A stretch of 64,000 nt of DNA from an uncultured Williamsia sp. (GCF_947494875.1 NZ_CANLWM010000004.1:310001-374000); one strand, 5' to 3'; shown: positions 7,743 through 19,251, numbered from the stretch's first letter. Program-made: numbers and translations. Notes: generated by a model not told the origin, from the sequence alone.

Positions 7743-8684
7743 GTGCACGCTCGTCTCGCCCACCGGCTGATCGTCGTGGTCTGCGCCCTGGTGGCGGCGG
7801 TCGCCGTCGCCGGACCCGCCTCGGCGCGGACCCCGCTGCCGGTGCCCTACGACTTCTTCGCCGGGGCCCGCGCGGAGCTGGCGCACCCGGGCGGATCCGC
7901 GCCGGGCAGCAACGACTTCTCCTGCCGCCCGACCGCCGCGCATCCCGACCCGGTGGTCCTCGTCCACGGCACCGGCGGCAACCGGCAGACCAACTGGGCG
8001 ACCGTCGCCCCGGCGCTGGCGAACGCCGGGTACTGCGTCTTCGCCCTCACCTACGGCATCCTCCCGGGTTCGCCGTACCCGATCTCGGGACTCGGCGGCC
8101 TGATCAGCATGGTCGACAGCTCACGCCAGCTCGGCGCCTTCGTCGATCGGGTGCGCGCGGCGACCGGCGCCGCGAAGGTCGACATCGTCGGCCACTCGGA
8201 AGGCACCCTGATGCCGCAGTACTGGGTGCGCTACCGCGGCGGTGCGGCCGTCGTCGACAAGTACGTCTCGTTGGCGCCGTACTGGAAGGGCCAGAACTCG
8301 TCGGGATGTGACGACGCGGTCGCGGCGATCCGCGCGGTCGGTCTCCCGGCGAGCGTCTGGCCGTACCCCGAGTGCAACGAGGAGGACTACGGCTCGTCGT
8401 TCATGCGCGCGATCAACGCCGGCGGCAGCCCCTACTCACCGGGCATCGACTACACGAACGTGCTCACCCGGTACGACGGCATCGTCGAGCCGTGGACCGA
8501 CGGCCTCGTCCCGGGTCCGCGCACCCGCAACATCGTCGTGCAGGACACCTGCGCGGCCGATCACTCCGACCACCTGTCGCTGGTGGCGTCGCCGAGGACG
8601 GTCGCGATCGTGCGGAACGCGCTCGATCCGGCGCACCCGGTGCCCGTGCCGTGTGTGCCCGTCGCCCCGGGGCTACCGGGTTGA
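7743..8684 (+). CDS. Secreted lipase/esterase (class 2 lipase family)
   Basis: A 313-residue exported hydrolase. Residues 1-29 form a Sec signal peptide (LIVVVCALVAAVAVAG then ASA-R). The mature part has the oxyanion segment VVLVHGTGGNRQTNW, the nucleophile elbow GHSEG, and a late Asp and His (TCAADHSDHLSL). This is the layout of the actinobacterial secreted triacylglycerol lipases related to EstA/LipC. Four cysteines in the mature part could form two disulphides. Start is GTG 7743 behind GAAAGAGGA; an upstream in-frame ATG would bury the signal peptide. Confidence 0.88.
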   Translation: MHARLAHRLIVVVCALVAAVAVAGPASARTPLPVPYDFFAGARAELAHPGGSAPGSNDFSCRPTAAHPDPVVLVHGTGGNRQTNWATVAPALANAGYCVFALTYGILPGSPYPISGLGGLISMVDSSRQLGAFVDRVRAATGAAKVDIVGHSEGTLMPQYWVRYRGGAAVVDKYVSLAPYWKGQNSSGCDDAVAAIRAVGLPASVWPYPECNEEDYGSSFMRAINAGGSPYSPGIDYTNVLTRYDGIVEPWTDGLVPGPRTRNIVVQDTCAADHSDHLSLVASPRTVAIVRNALDPAHPVPVPCVPVAPGLPG

Positions 8685-8728
8685 TCCGTCGCCGATGAGT
8701 TCCGGGCCCGGCACGGGTCAGTACCGAC

Positions 8729-9490
8729 ATGGCCACCGGAACCGTGTTCAGCGCCCTGCTCTCCAGCGACGACCCCGCCCGTCTGTGTGACTGGTACGCG
8801 GCGGTGTTCGACGCGTCCGTCGAGCAGGTGGGGAACGGCAGCGGGTACCAGGTCGTCGACCTCGACGGCTTCTACCTCATGATCGACTCCCGCGACGACG
8901 TCTCCGGCCGGGCGCAGGAACCCGCGCGGGTGATCCTGAACGTGGAGGTCGACGACGTGCCCGCGACCGCCGCGCGGGTCGACGCGCAGGGACTCGGCTG
9001 GCATGCACCGGCCGAGGAGCGGGGCGGGAACATGTTCGCGACGGCGATCGACCCCGACGGCAACCTCGTCCAGATCATCCGTCTGTCCGACGCGATGGAA
9101 CAGGAGGCCATGCAGGCGTCGATGACGCCGTTCAGCGGGTTCGCCGTCCGCGACGTCGACGCGGCGGCCGACTTCTACTCGCGCGTCCTCGGGGTGCGCG
9201 CCGACCGCAACGAGATGGGCCTGCTGACACTGCACCTCGACCGCCGGACACGGGTGATCGTGTACCCCAAGCCGGATCACGAACCCGCCGGCTTCACCGT
9301 CCTGAACCTCCCCGTCGCCGACATCGATGTCGCTGTCGCGGATCTGGCGGCGAAGGGCGTCGAGCTGCTCCGGTACGACGGGATGCCGTGCGACGAGAAG
9401 GGCATCATGCGCGGGCGCTCCGCGGGCATGGGCCCCGACATCGCCTGGTTCACCGACCCGTCGGGCAACGTGCTGTCGGTGCTGCACTGA
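8729..9490 (+). CDS. Two-domain VOC family protein
   Basis: A 253-residue protein made of two VOC (glyoxalase-fold) modules, about 1-120 (TVFSALLSSDDPARLCDWYA to IDPDGNLVQII) and 128-253 (MTPFSGFAVRDVDAAADFYS to FTDPSGNVLSVLH). Such tandem-module proteins include extradiol dioxygenases, fosfomycin-type resistance proteins and many unassigned ones; I see no complete metal triad that lets me choose. It stands alone between the lipase and the convergent AraC-type gene whose stop lies 6 bases away. Confidence 0.8.
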   Translation: MATGTVFSALLSSDDPARLCDWYAAVFDASVEQVGNGSGYQVVDLDGFYLMIDSRDDVSGRAQEPARVILNVEVDDVPATAARVDAQGLGWHAPAEERGGNMFATAIDPDGNLVQIIRLSDAMEQEAMQASMTPFSGFAVRDVDAAADFYSRVLGVRADRNEMGLLTLHLDRRTRVIVYPKPDHEPAGFTVLNLPVADIDVAVADLAAKGVELLRYDGMPCDEKGIMRGRSAGMGPDIAWFTDPSGNVLSVLH

Positions 9491-9496
9491 CGGTGA

Positions 9497-10447
9497 TCAC
9501 CCCGCCCGACGGTGGGCGCTCGGGCTGACTCCGCGCTCGCGGGTGAACGCAGCACTCAGGGCGAACGCGCCGCTGTAGCCGACCTCTGCGGCGATCGAGT
9601 CCAGCGTGCGATCGGTGCCGGCCACCAGATCGGCCGCGACCGACAGCCGGCGTCGGGTGAGGTGGCGCATGGGGGCCTCGCCGACCGCCTCGGTGAACCG
9701 GCGGGCCAGGGTCGCGCGGGACAGACCGACCTCGCGGGCCAGACTCGCGACCGTCCATGCGCGATCGATGTTGTTGTGCAGCAGGCGCATCGCATGGGCG
9801 ACCACCGGATCCGACGGCGCGACGAGCCAGCGCGGGGCCGTGTGGTGCGGCTGCGACAACCACGACCGGAGGCCCGTGACGAGCAACAGATCCGCCAGGC
9901 GATCGAGGATGGCGCCCTGGCCGGGTGCATCGCGGCCGAGCTCCGCCGCGAAGAGTCGCCGGAGCGGGTCGTCGTCCTGCGCGATCACAGTGACCCGCGA
10001 GAGCGCTTGTGTGACAGCGTCACCCACCTCGCCGGACATCGTGTACGTCGCCAGCAGCATCACCGCGTCGCCGGAGTCGACGTCGGCGGCGTTGCCCCAG
10101 GTGCGCACCCCGAGCGACATGTGACCGTCCAGCGGTTCACCGGTCAGCGTGTGGCACTCGCCGTCGGCATCGACGACGGCCGTGATGTCACGATCGGCGC
10201 GATCGGCCACCACGTACGGTTCCGGGCCGCGGATCAGGACGACATCGCCGGCACCCGCCGTCGTCGTCTCGCCGTCGTCGAAGGTCACCACCAGATCACC
10301 CCGGACGACCGCGACGAGCGCGAGCGGCGCGTGGTCCTCGATGCGCAGCGCCCACGGTGACGCCATCGCGATCCGCAGCACGAACGCGCCGCTCGCGCGA
10401 GGCCCGTCGAGCATCGACTGGATGAGGTCCACGAGACGATTGAACAT
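9497..10447 (-). CDS. AraC-family regulator with cupin sensor domain
   Basis: A 316-residue regulator. The first 190 residues form a cupin-like sensor (FVLRIAMASPWALRIEDHAP; VVTFDDGETTTAGAGDVVLI), and residues about 210-310 form the AraC/XylS double helix-turn-helix (WTVASLAREVGLSRATLARR and LDSIAAEVGYSGAFALSAAF). It is divergent from the DUF1772 membrane protein at 10503, 55 bp away, and probably controls it. Related AraC/cupin_6 proteins respond to small organic molecules and often sit beside reductases. Confidence 0.9.
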   Translation of the reverse strand: MFNRLVDLIQSMLDGPRASGAFVLRIAMASPWALRIEDHAPLALVAVVRGDLVVTFDDGETTTAGAGDVVLIRGPEPYVVADRADRDITAVVDADGECHTLTGEPLDGHMSLGVRTWGNAADVDSGDAVMLLATYTMSGEVGDAVTQALSRVTVIAQDDDPLRRLFAAELGRDAPGQGAILDRLADLLLVTGLRSWLSQPHHTAPRWLVAPSDPVVAHAMRLLHNNIDRAWTVASLAREVGLSRATLARRFTEAVGEAPMRHLTRRRLSVAADLVAGTDRTLDSIAAEVGYSGAFALSAAFTRERGVSPSAHRRAG

Positions 10448-10502
10448 GCATCCGAGCGTTCAGGCCATGGATCGTCTCGATCGAACGCGGTGTGCTGGTG
10501 GC

Positions 10503-10976
10503 ATGACCATCACCCGCACGCTCCTGCTCGTCGCCTCGGTGCTCTGCTCCGGCCTGATGGCCGGGTTGTTCGCGGCGTTCGCCTACTCCGTCATGCCGGG
10601 CCTGCGCCGCGCCGACGACCGCACCCTCGTCGTCGCGATGCAGCGCATCAACGTCGCGATCATGAACCCGGTGTTCCTGGCGCTCTTCGTCGGTGGACTC
10701 GTCCTGGCGGTCGCCGCCTGGTGGATGCTGCGGTCCGATCGCCTCGGTCCGTGGATGCTCGCCGCGGCGATCCTCACCCTTGTCGGTGTGGTCGTCACCG
10801 TGGTGGCGAACGTCCCCCTCAACGATCGGCTCGCGTCGGCCGGTCTCGTCGACCCCGCCGGCGCGCGAGCGGCGTTCGAGTCGTCGTGGGTGGCGTGGAA
10901 CCTGGTCCGCACCGCCCTCCACACGGCAGCGTTCGCTGTGGTCGTCCTCGGCCTGGTCGTCACCCGCGAGGGGTGA
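10503..10976 (+). CDS. DUF1772 integral membrane protein
   Basis: A 157-residue protein with four hydrophobic segments (about 5-28, 52-72, 80-102, 130-153). The pattern SVMPGLRRADDRTLVVAMQR followed by NPVFLALF, and FESSWVAWNLVRT before the last helix, is that of the DUF1772 family (anthrone-oxygenase-like membrane proteins). Function in bacteria is not established. Start ATG 10503. Divergent from the AraC regulator. Confidence 0.82.
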   Translation: MTITRTLLLVASVLCSGLMAGLFAAFAYSVMPGLRRADDRTLVVAMQRINVAIMNPVFLALFVGGLVLAVAAWWMLRSDRLGPWMLAAAILTLVGVVVTVVANVPLNDRLASAGLVDPAGARAAFESSWVAWNLVRTALHTAAFAVVVLGLVVTREG

Positions 10977-10997
10977 ATGCCGTCGGCGCAACGGTTC

Positions 10998-11870
10998 TCA
11001 GGACGGGGCCTCGGAGCGGTCCGCGACGGCGAGCACGGCGTCGGCGACGGCGTCGGGGGCGTCCAGGGGGACGAACGTCCGCGCGCCGGGCACGACGGTG
11101 ACCACCGCGTCGGGGAACACCGCGGCCAGCCGTCGGCCGAGGTCGGGCGTGAAGCACCGGTCGTCCGATCCCCACGCCAGCGCCACGGGACGGTCGAACG
11201 ACGACAGTGACCGCGTGATCGCGTCGAGGTCGGCGGGGCGGATGGCGGACAGGAACGTGACCAGGTCGCGGCGGACGTCGGCGTCGGTGAGCAGTGGATC
11301 GATCCACGAGCGGGTCAGCGCGGCGTCGGCCCGGTGGACGAGGAGCCCGTAGCCGAGCGGACTGTGGCGCAGGGCGCGCAGACGCATCGTCGGGATCATT
11401 GCCCGCAGGATCGCCGGCCGCCGGAGCAGGGCGAACACCTGACGGAACGGCGACGGCGGGAAGACGTCGAACGCGTCGCAGTTCGTGAACACCACCCGCC
11501 CGATGCGATCCGGGTGCGCGGCGAGGAGGAACTGACAGATCGCGCCGCCGGTGTCGTTCCCGACGAGCGTCACGTCGCGCAGGTCGAGGTGTGCCAGCAG
11601 ATCGGCGAGGGCGTCGGCGACCGATCTCGGCGACAGTCGCGCACCGGGGCTCATCGGCAGTGTGTGCGCGCCCAGCGGGAGGGTCGGGACGACGCAACGC
11701 ACCCCGCGGTCCGCCAACCGCTCGACGACGGGCGACCACAGTCGGCCGTCGGCGAGGACCCCGTGGACGAACACTGCGGTCGGCGCCGCGGCGTCGTCGG
11801 GCCCAACGACGCGATAGGGGATCGGACCGAGGTCCGACGCGAACTGTGCGGGGGCGGGGTGATCGGCCAT
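10998..11870 (-). CDS. Alpha/beta hydrolase, dehalogenase/epoxide hydrolase-like
   Basis: A 290-residue alpha/beta hydrolase with VFVHGVLADGRLW (oxyanion loop) and the elbow GNDTGGA, where an aspartate replaces the usual serine nucleophile, as in haloalkane dehalogenases and epoxide hydrolases. The C-terminus has VPGARTFVPLDAPDAV, where the expected catalytic His is not in the canonical GHxPxxE context (ART-F in its place), so activity is uncertain. It is divergent from the TetR gene at 11938 across a palindrome. It is not HsaD, which has a serine nucleophile. Confidence 0.8.
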   Translation of the reverse strand: MADHPAPAQFASDLGPIPYRVVGPDDAAAPTAVFVHGVLADGRLWSPVVERLADRGVRCVVPTLPLGAHTLPMSPGARLSPRSVADALADLLAHLDLRDVTLVGNDTGGAICQFLLAAHPDRIGRVVFTNCDAFDVFPPSPFRQVFALLRRPAILRAMIPTMRLRALRHSPLGYGLLVHRADAALTRSWIDPLLTDADVRRDLVTFLSAIRPADLDAITRSLSSFDRPVALAWGSDDRCFTPDLGRRLAAVFPDAVVTVVPGARTFVPLDAPDAVADAVLAVADRSEAPS

Positions 11871-11925
11871 GTCGGATACGCTCTCGTCGTCGGAAGAAAC
11901 ATACAAACAGCTTGCATGAAAGTTA

Positions 11926-11940
11926 CATACAGCCGGTATG
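11926..11940. promoter_or_regulatory. Palindrome overlapping the start of the TetR gene at 11938
   Basis: CATAC (11926-11930), five bases, GTATG (11936-11940), a perfect inverted repeat that includes the TetR start codon, so binding would block its expression directly. A related AT-rich stretch with CATACAAACAGCTTGCATG (11900-11918) lies just upstream and may be a second operator for the divergent hydrolase. Confidence 0.55.
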
Positions 11941-12555
11941 GAAGTCAACGATCGGCCGCGTCGGCGCAGCCAGTCCGAGCGCAACGCCGCCACCCGCAGT
12001 GCGTTGCTGGCCGCGGCGCGACCCCTGTTCGGGGCCGCCCCGTTCGCCGAGGTCCCGACCCAGGCGATCGTCGACGCCGCGGGCGTGACGCGAGGCGCGC
12101 TCTATCACCACTTCGGGGACAAGAAGGGTCTGTTCCTCGCCGTCTTCGACGAGGTCGAGGGCGAGATCACCGAGGGGATCGCCGTGGGCGTCGCCGCGTC
12201 CGGCGAGACCGACCCGCTCGCCGCGATGCGTCTGGGCTGCCGGGTCTTCCTCGAGGCGTTCGTCGACCCGGTCGCCCAGATGATCGTGCTCGTCGAGGCG
12301 CCGTCGGTGCTGGGCTGGAAAGAATGGCGCGCCCGCGGCGAGCAGTTCGGCATGGCACTGGTGGAGGGACTCCTGCAGGCTGCTGTCGCCACCGGCGCCA
12401 TCGAGGATCAGCCGACGCGGCCCCTGGCCCACGTGGCCATCGCGGCCATCGACGAGGCCGCGCTCTACGTCGCCGCCTCCGACGACCCCGACCGCGCACG
12501 GGCCGAGATGCTGGTCGTCCTCGACCGTCTCGTCGACTCGTTCGCGGCCGGGTAG
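11938..12555 (+). CDS. TetR-family transcriptional regulator
   Basis: A 205-residue TetR protein: N-terminal helix-turn-helix at about 22-65 (AEVPTQAIVDAAGVTRGALY, then HHFGDKKGLFLAVFDEV) and an all-helical ligand domain with a TetR_C-type core (VLVEAPSVLGWKEWRARGEQ). The latter segment is common in regulators of small hydrolase or transporter genes. It is divergent from the hydrolase at 10998-11870 and probably its repressor. Confidence 0.9.
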   Translation: MEVNDRPRRRSQSERNAATRSALLAAARPLFGAAPFAEVPTQAIVDAAGVTRGALYHHFGDKKGLFLAVFDEVEGEITEGIAVGVAASGETDPLAAMRLGCRVFLEAFVDPVAQMIVLVEAPSVLGWKEWRARGEQFGMALVEGLLQAAVATGAIEDQPTRPLAHVAIAAIDEAALYVAASDDPDRARAEMLVVLDRLVDSFAAG

Positions 12556-12561
12556 GTCACG

Positions 12562-13410
12562 TCAGAGGGCGGTGCGGACCACGTCGCGGAATTCGGTGAG
12601 GTCACCGACCAGCCCGGCGAGATCCGTTGCATCGCCGTCCAGCTCGCCGCGGGCGATGCCGGCGTCGGAGTCGGCGAGGACCTCGTTCATCGGGGCGGGC
12701 ACGCCATTGGCCGCCAGCGCCGCGGCGTAGTCGGACTGCGGCAGGTCCTGATAGCGAACGGGCTTTCCCGACACCTCGGCGAGGATCCCGGCGATGTCGG
12801 CGTAGGTGAGGCGCTCGGCTCCGGCGAGTTCGTAGACGCGGGGCGTGCCGTCGAGCAGGGCGGCCGCGGCGGCGATCGCGTAGTCCGCACGTGCGGCGGG
12901 TGCGACGCGGCCGTCGCCGGCTGCGCCGTAGAGGACACCGGCGTCGAGGGTCGGCTGCAGTGCGGCGACGTAGTTCTCCGAGTACCACCCGTTGCGCAGC
13001 AGGATGTGGTCGAGGCCGGAGCCCGCCAGCTTCTTCTCGGTCTCCGCGTGCTCCCGTGCCAGGGCGAGTCCGCTGGTGTCGGCGCGCAGGATGCTCGTGT
13101 ACGCGACCAGTCCGACATGCGCGTCACGCGCGGCGTCGATCACCGTCGAGTGCTGCGGGACCCGCGAACCGACCTCGGACCCGGAGACGAGCAGGAGTCG
13201 GTCGACGCCCTCGAGGGCTGCGCGCACGGCGGCACCGTCGGCGTAGTCGGCGACGCGCACGTCGACGCCGCGTTCACGCAGGGTGGCCGCCTTGCCGGCG
13301 TCGCGCACGATGGCGACGACGTCCCCGGCCGCGACGCCCCTGTCGAGGAGTGCACCGATCGCCTGCGATCCGAGCTGTCCTGTGGCGCCGGTCACGGCAT
13401 ATGTGGTCAT
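12562..13410 (-). CDS. NAD(P)-binding NmrA/QorB-like oxidoreductase
   Basis: A 282-residue Rossmann protein beginning MTTYAVTGATGQLGSQAI, the TGATGxLG dinucleotide signature of atypical SDR/NmrA proteins; VSGSEVGSRVPQHSTVIDAA and YTSILRADTSGLALA resemble E. coli QorB (YtfG), an NADPH:quinone oxidoreductase. Start ATG 13410, with GGAGAC eight bases upstream; the open frame continues but has no better start. It faces the HxlR gene at 13478, the same arrangement as in other actinobacteria and in ytfG/ytfH of E. coli, suggesting control by quinone or electrophile stress. Confidence 0.87.
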   Translation of the reverse strand: MTTYAVTGATGQLGSQAIGALLDRGVAAGDVVAIVRDAGKAATLRERGVDVRVADYADGAAVRAALEGVDRLLLVSGSEVGSRVPQHSTVIDAARDAHVGLVAYTSILRADTSGLALAREHAETEKKLAGSGLDHILLRNGWYSENYVAALQPTLDAGVLYGAAGDGRVAPAARADYAIAAAAALLDGTPRVYELAGAERLTYADIAGILAEVSGKPVRYQDLPQSDYAAALAANGVPAPMNEVLADSDAGIARGELDGDATDLAGLVGDLTEFRDVVRTAL

Positions 13411-13477
13411 CGATGTCTCCTTGGTCCGAGTTGTCCCGCGCGGCGCGGTGACCAATCAATAGCACTAACAAAACTGC

Positions 13478-13948
13478 ATGTGCAACCTAGAACGCATGCG
13501 TCGTCACCTGGTCGGCTATGATCTCGGAGTGCACGCGGACCAGATCGACCCCTCACTCGAGGCGGACGTGTTCGCGCGCGACTGCAATTCGCGCGACATC
13601 CTGCAGGGTCTGACGACCCGCTGGGCCGTCCTCGCGATCGCTGCGCTCGCGGAGGGTGACTTCCGTTTCAACGCGCTGCGCCGCCGTGTCGACGGCGTCA
13701 GCGAACGCATGCTGTCGCAGACGTTGCAGGCTCTCGAGCGCGACGGGTTCGTCTCGCGCACGGTCCTGCAGAGCATCCCTCCGCGCGTCGAGTACTCGCT
13801 GACCGATCTCGGGCATCGGGTCGCAGTGCCGATCCTCGGACTGATCGAGACGGTGCAGGCGGCCGTCCCCGACGTCGTCGAGGCTCGTCGCGACCACGAC
13901 GAGGACCGCGACGTCCCCGTCGCCGCCGGGGGTACACGGACTCGGTGA
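13478..13948 (+). CDS. HxlR-family regulator (QorR/YtfH-like)
   Basis: A winged-helix HxlR protein of up to 156 residues. Near the N-terminus DCNSRDILQGLTTRWAVLAI carries the cysteine that serves as redox sensor in QorR/YodB-type members, followed by FRFNALRRRVDGVSERMLSQ and the wing PPRVEYSLTDLGHRV. Together with the QorB-like reductase on the other strand this reads as a quinone/electrophile-sensing pair. The start is uncertain: ATG 13478, ATG 13496 and GTG 13530 are all in frame. The stop overlaps the GTG start of the next gene (GTGA), so the two are coupled. Confidence 0.85.
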   Translation: MCNLERMRRHLVGYDLGVHADQIDPSLEADVFARDCNSRDILQGLTTRWAVLAIAALAEGDFRFNALRRRVDGVSERMLSQTLQALERDGFVSRTVLQSIPPRVEYSLTDLGHRVAVPILGLIETVQAAVPDVVEARRDHDEDRDVPVAAGGTRTR

Positions 13949-14886
13949 GTATCAGGCGTGGACGACGGCGGCTGACCGTCGTGGGGGTGATCGCCGCCGT
14001 CGTGGTGGCGGTCGTGGCGCTCGCGGTGCCGTGGCGCGGTGACACCCCCGCCACCGACGACGAGGCCATGACGCATGACAGCGTCGCGGTCGGACGGCAC
14101 TCGGTGCAGTACGTGGCGCTCGGGAGTTCGTATGCGGCGGGACCGGACTCGACCGACATCGTCGACCGTCGCTGTCTCCGCGGCGGTGACGACTACCCGC
14201 GCCGCGTCGCGGCCGCCGAGTCCCTCGATCTGACCGACGTCACCTGCTCCGGGTCGACCATCCCCGACATCCTGCGACGGGCGCAGCCCGGCCGGGCCGA
14301 TCGTCCGCAGATCGACGCGGTCACCGCCGACACCGGCCTCGTGACCATCACCACGGGCGGCAACGACGTCCACTACATCCCACGCCTCACCGATCTGAGT
14401 TGCGCGAACCAGCCGTCGCGGCAGCCGCACCGGCCACGGCACTGCCACCCGGAACGACCGTCGGCGCTGTCTACGCCGGGCGAGTACACCGCGCTGGAGA
14501 ACGCGATGGTCGCCGTCGTGGACGCGGTGCGTGCTCGTGCACCGCGCGCCGTCGTCGTGATCGTCGACTACATCCCCGTGCTCGACCCGGAGGCCACCGT
14601 CTGCGCCGGCGTCCCGCTGACCCCCGCCGAGGCCCTCGAGACGGTGCAGACCTTCGACCGTCTGACCGCGGCGACGCGTGCGGCGGCGGTGCGGTCGGGG
14701 GCGATCCTCGTCGACGCGGCAGCTGCCGCCGAGGGCCACACGGTCTGCTCGTCGTCTCCGTGGGTGTCGCCGTTCACGCCGCCGGCGCCGTACCACCCCA
14801 ATGCCGCGGGACGGGCCGCGATGGCCGACCTCACCCTCGAGGCCATCCGCGACTCCGGGCTCGTCCCCGTCTCGACGCCGAGCTGA
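13945..14886 (+). CDS. Secreted or anchored SGNH/GDSL hydrolase
   Basis: A 313-residue protein with an N-terminal hydrophobic anchor or signal (about residues 10-30, VVGVIAAVVVAVVALAV) followed by SGNH blocks: VALGSSYAAGPD (block I with the nucleophile Ser), ITTGGNDVHYI (block III, Gly-Asn-Asp) and a C-terminal PYHPNAAG (block V Asp/His replaced by Y-His). Cysteines at CLRGGDDYP, VTCSG, LSCAN, RHCHP, TVCAG and VCSSSP suggest three disulphides, as in Streptomyces secreted lipases. GTG start 13945 overlaps the HxlR stop. Confidence 0.85.
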   Translation: MSIRRGRRRLTVVGVIAAVVVAVVALAVPWRGDTPATDDEAMTHDSVAVGRHSVQYVALGSSYAAGPDSTDIVDRRCLRGGDDYPRRVAAAESLDLTDVTCSGSTIPDILRRAQPGRADRPQIDAVTADTGLVTITTGGNDVHYIPRLTDLSCANQPSRQPHRPRHCHPERPSALSTPGEYTALENAMVAVVDAVRARAPRAVVVIVDYIPVLDPEATVCAGVPLTPAEALETVQTFDRLTAATRAAAVRSGAILVDAAAAAEGHTVCSSSPWVSPFTPPAPYHPNAAGRAAMADLTLEAIRDSGLVPVSTPS

Positions 14887-14896
14887 GCGACACCGC

Positions 14897-16330
14897 TCAG
14901 GCGACGACCGCGGGCGCCTGCGTCCGGCGCCGCCACACGACCCAGGCGGCCGACAGCAGCAAGAGGACGCCGGCACCCAGGATCGCGGTCCCGGCGATCG
15001 GTGCGACGGTGTAGCGCAGCGCCACGCCCGCGACGACGGCGACGAGACCGGCCGGGGCCGAGCGGGAGACCGTCTGGGCGGCGGGGTCGATCATGCTGCG
15101 GCCCGTGGCGACCAGGCTCAGTGGCGACCGCCGGAGCGCCTCGACGATGAGGATCGTCATCGCAACGGTCGCGAGGTAGTCGACGACGATCACGACCGCC
15201 GAGTTGGTCCGCAGGTCGACGACGATGTAGCGCTGGACGACGTCGAGCGCGATCGCGTGCGCGAGATAGATGCCGAACGAGCGGTCCGCGGCGGTCCGCA
15301 TGAACCGGGCCGCCACCGAGCCGGCGGTCCGGCGTTCCTGCCACAGCGTGCCGACGCAGTAGAGCATCGCGATGATGGCGGCGTAGGCGAACGTGTTGTG
15401 CAGCATGAAGACGTTCGTCGCGCGGAACATCTCCTCGCCGTGGTGGACGAGCCAGAGGAAGTAGCCCAGGGTGGCCGCGACCACCACGAGGCCGACGGCG
15501 AACACCTGTGCACGCCGTCGGCGCGCGAACGCCTGGAAGGCCTCGAAGTGCATCGCCGCGATCGCGCCGGACAGGATGAAGAACTGGTACGGGAAGATCG
15601 TCACCTCGAGGTGACGCCACACCAACCCGACGACGCCGTGGGTGAAGATCCCGTGCTGCGGACGGACCATCATCAGCAGCAGGACGGCGTGGACGGCGAA
15701 GCTCGCGGCCAGCAGGTACCGGTGCTTGCCCCACGTCCGACGCAGCACCCACAGCGCCACCGGGAACACGAGGTAGATCTGCATGCTCACCGACAGGAAG
15801 TACAGGTGGTACCAGGCCGTGCCGGTGATCAGGTCGTAGGCGAGGCTCTTGCCCGCGAGCGCGGCGTCGTGCGCGCTGCGCACCGTGTCGGCGATGTTCG
15901 TCCACCCGCCGCCGAGATAGTGCCCGTAGAGCCAGTAGAAGATGCTCCACACGACGAACGGCAGGCCGATCAACTTGAAGCGTCGTCGCAGGAACGGCGC
16001 GACCTGCAGTTCCCGGTGCCGGTACTGGTAGGTGAGCACGAACCCGGTGAGCGCGAAGAACCCGTAGCGCGTGTACCGGAGGAAGACCTCGACGCCGCCG
16101 ACGGTCGACGAGTTCTGCGGGGCCGCGGGCCCCATCATCACGTGGTCGAGGATGACCCCGGCGAAGGTCACCAGGCGGACGAGGTCGATCTGGTGGAGGT
16201 GGTTGTCCTTCGTGCGGACCGGCTGCGGCGGGGTGAAGGCCGTTTCGTCCGTTTCGGTCGGCGGGACCGGTGTGTCCGGGGCGGGAGTGCGCGACGACGA
16301 GTCGGTCGTGCGCGGCCGGGGGAGCACCAT
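14897..16330 (-). CDS. Membrane acyltransferase, acyltransferase-3 family
   Basis: A 477-residue polytopic protein of the OafA/NRG-1-like acyltransferase 3 family. After a 45-residue cytoplasmic proline-rich leader the first membrane region starts with HLHQIDLVRLVTFAGVILDH, carrying the family Arg and His; about ten hydrophobic segments follow, with RRRFKLIGLPFVVWSIFYWL characteristic of the family. Such enzymes O-acylate cell-wall polysaccharide, glycolipids or secondary metabolites. The ATG at 16330 fits; the open frame extends upstream into the clpC promoter region without a credible start. Divergent from clpC. Confidence 0.85.
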   Translation of the reverse strand: MVLPRPRTTDSSSRTPAPDTPVPPTETDETAFTPPQPVRTKDNHLHQIDLVRLVTFAGVILDHVMMGPAAPQNSSTVGGVEVFLRYTRYGFFALTGFVLTYQYRHRELQVAPFLRRRFKLIGLPFVVWSIFYWLYGHYLGGGWTNIADTVRSAHDAALAGKSLAYDLITGTAWYHLYFLSVSMQIYLVFPVALWVLRRTWGKHRYLLAASFAVHAVLLLMMVRPQHGIFTHGVVGLVWRHLEVTIFPYQFFILSGAIAAMHFEAFQAFARRRRAQVFAVGLVVVAATLGYFLWLVHHGEEMFRATNVFMLHNTFAYAAIIAMLYCVGTLWQERRTAGSVAARFMRTAADRSFGIYLAHAIALDVVQRYIVVDLRTNSAVVIVVDYLATVAMTILIVEALRRSPLSLVATGRSMIDPAAQTVSRSAPAGLVAVVAGVALRYTVAPIAGTAILGAGVLLLLSAAWVVWRRRTQAPAVVA

Positions 16331-16641
16331 CGCGACTGCTGACGATACGACCTGTTCCTGGCAATGTGCTGTCCACCGCGCCGCCCGGGGGTGCGACGAA
16401 CCGTTCGCTGACGGCGTACTCGGCCCGGGATGTGGCCGTTCACCTGCGTCGTTGACGGACTTGTCGGGGTTGCGCCCCGACCGACGACAGCACAACCCCG
16501 GTGTCGTCGGATCGCGGCCACTACAGTGGGTCGCAGGGCGTCGACGCAGGTGACGTGTATCCACACGCTTCCCGCGATCGCGCGCCACACGGCTTCCCCC
16601 GACGTCCGCGTCGGGAGCCATACACGTCGTAAGGGAGAACA
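16331..16641. other. Gene-free divergent spacer upstream of clpC
   Basis: A 311-bp spacer between the acyltransferase start and the clpC start, the longest gene-free stretch in the window. It holds the ClgR-like site at 16402-16419 and must contain promoters for both directions. I see no convincing sigma-70 hexamers by eye, no small gene and no riboswitch-like structure. Confidence 0.6.
16402..16419 (+). promoter_or_regulatory. ClgR-like activator site upstream of clpC
   Basis: CGTTCGCTGACGGCGTAC matches the corynebacterial ClgR consensus WNNWCGCYNANRGCGWWS at every fixed position except the first W. It lies 222 bp before the clpC start. ClgR is known to activate clpC and clpP genes in corynebacteria and mycobacteria, so the context supports the match. 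Confidence 0.55.
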
Positions 16642-19170
<2,529 letters not shown>

Positions 19171-19205
19171 TTCGACGACGGCCGGGTGATCTGACCCGCT
19201 GAACA

Positions 19206-19241
19206 ACGACGGGGCGCAACCGAGAGGTTGCGCCCCGTCGT
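19206..19241 (+). terminator. clpC terminator hairpin
   Basis: A perfect 16-bp stem (19206-19221 with 19226-19241) closed by a GAGA tetraloop, 36 bases after the clpC stop. There is no uridine run, which is usual for actinobacterial terminators. Being a perfect palindromic stem it would also stop the convergent MarR transcript. Confidence 0.85.
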
Positions 19242-19251
19242 CGTGTCGGGG

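Noticed and set aside
10998-11870. Displaced hsaD
   Set aside because: The nucleophile elbow is GNDTGGA with Asp, not GNSxG with Ser, and it has its own TetR regulator.
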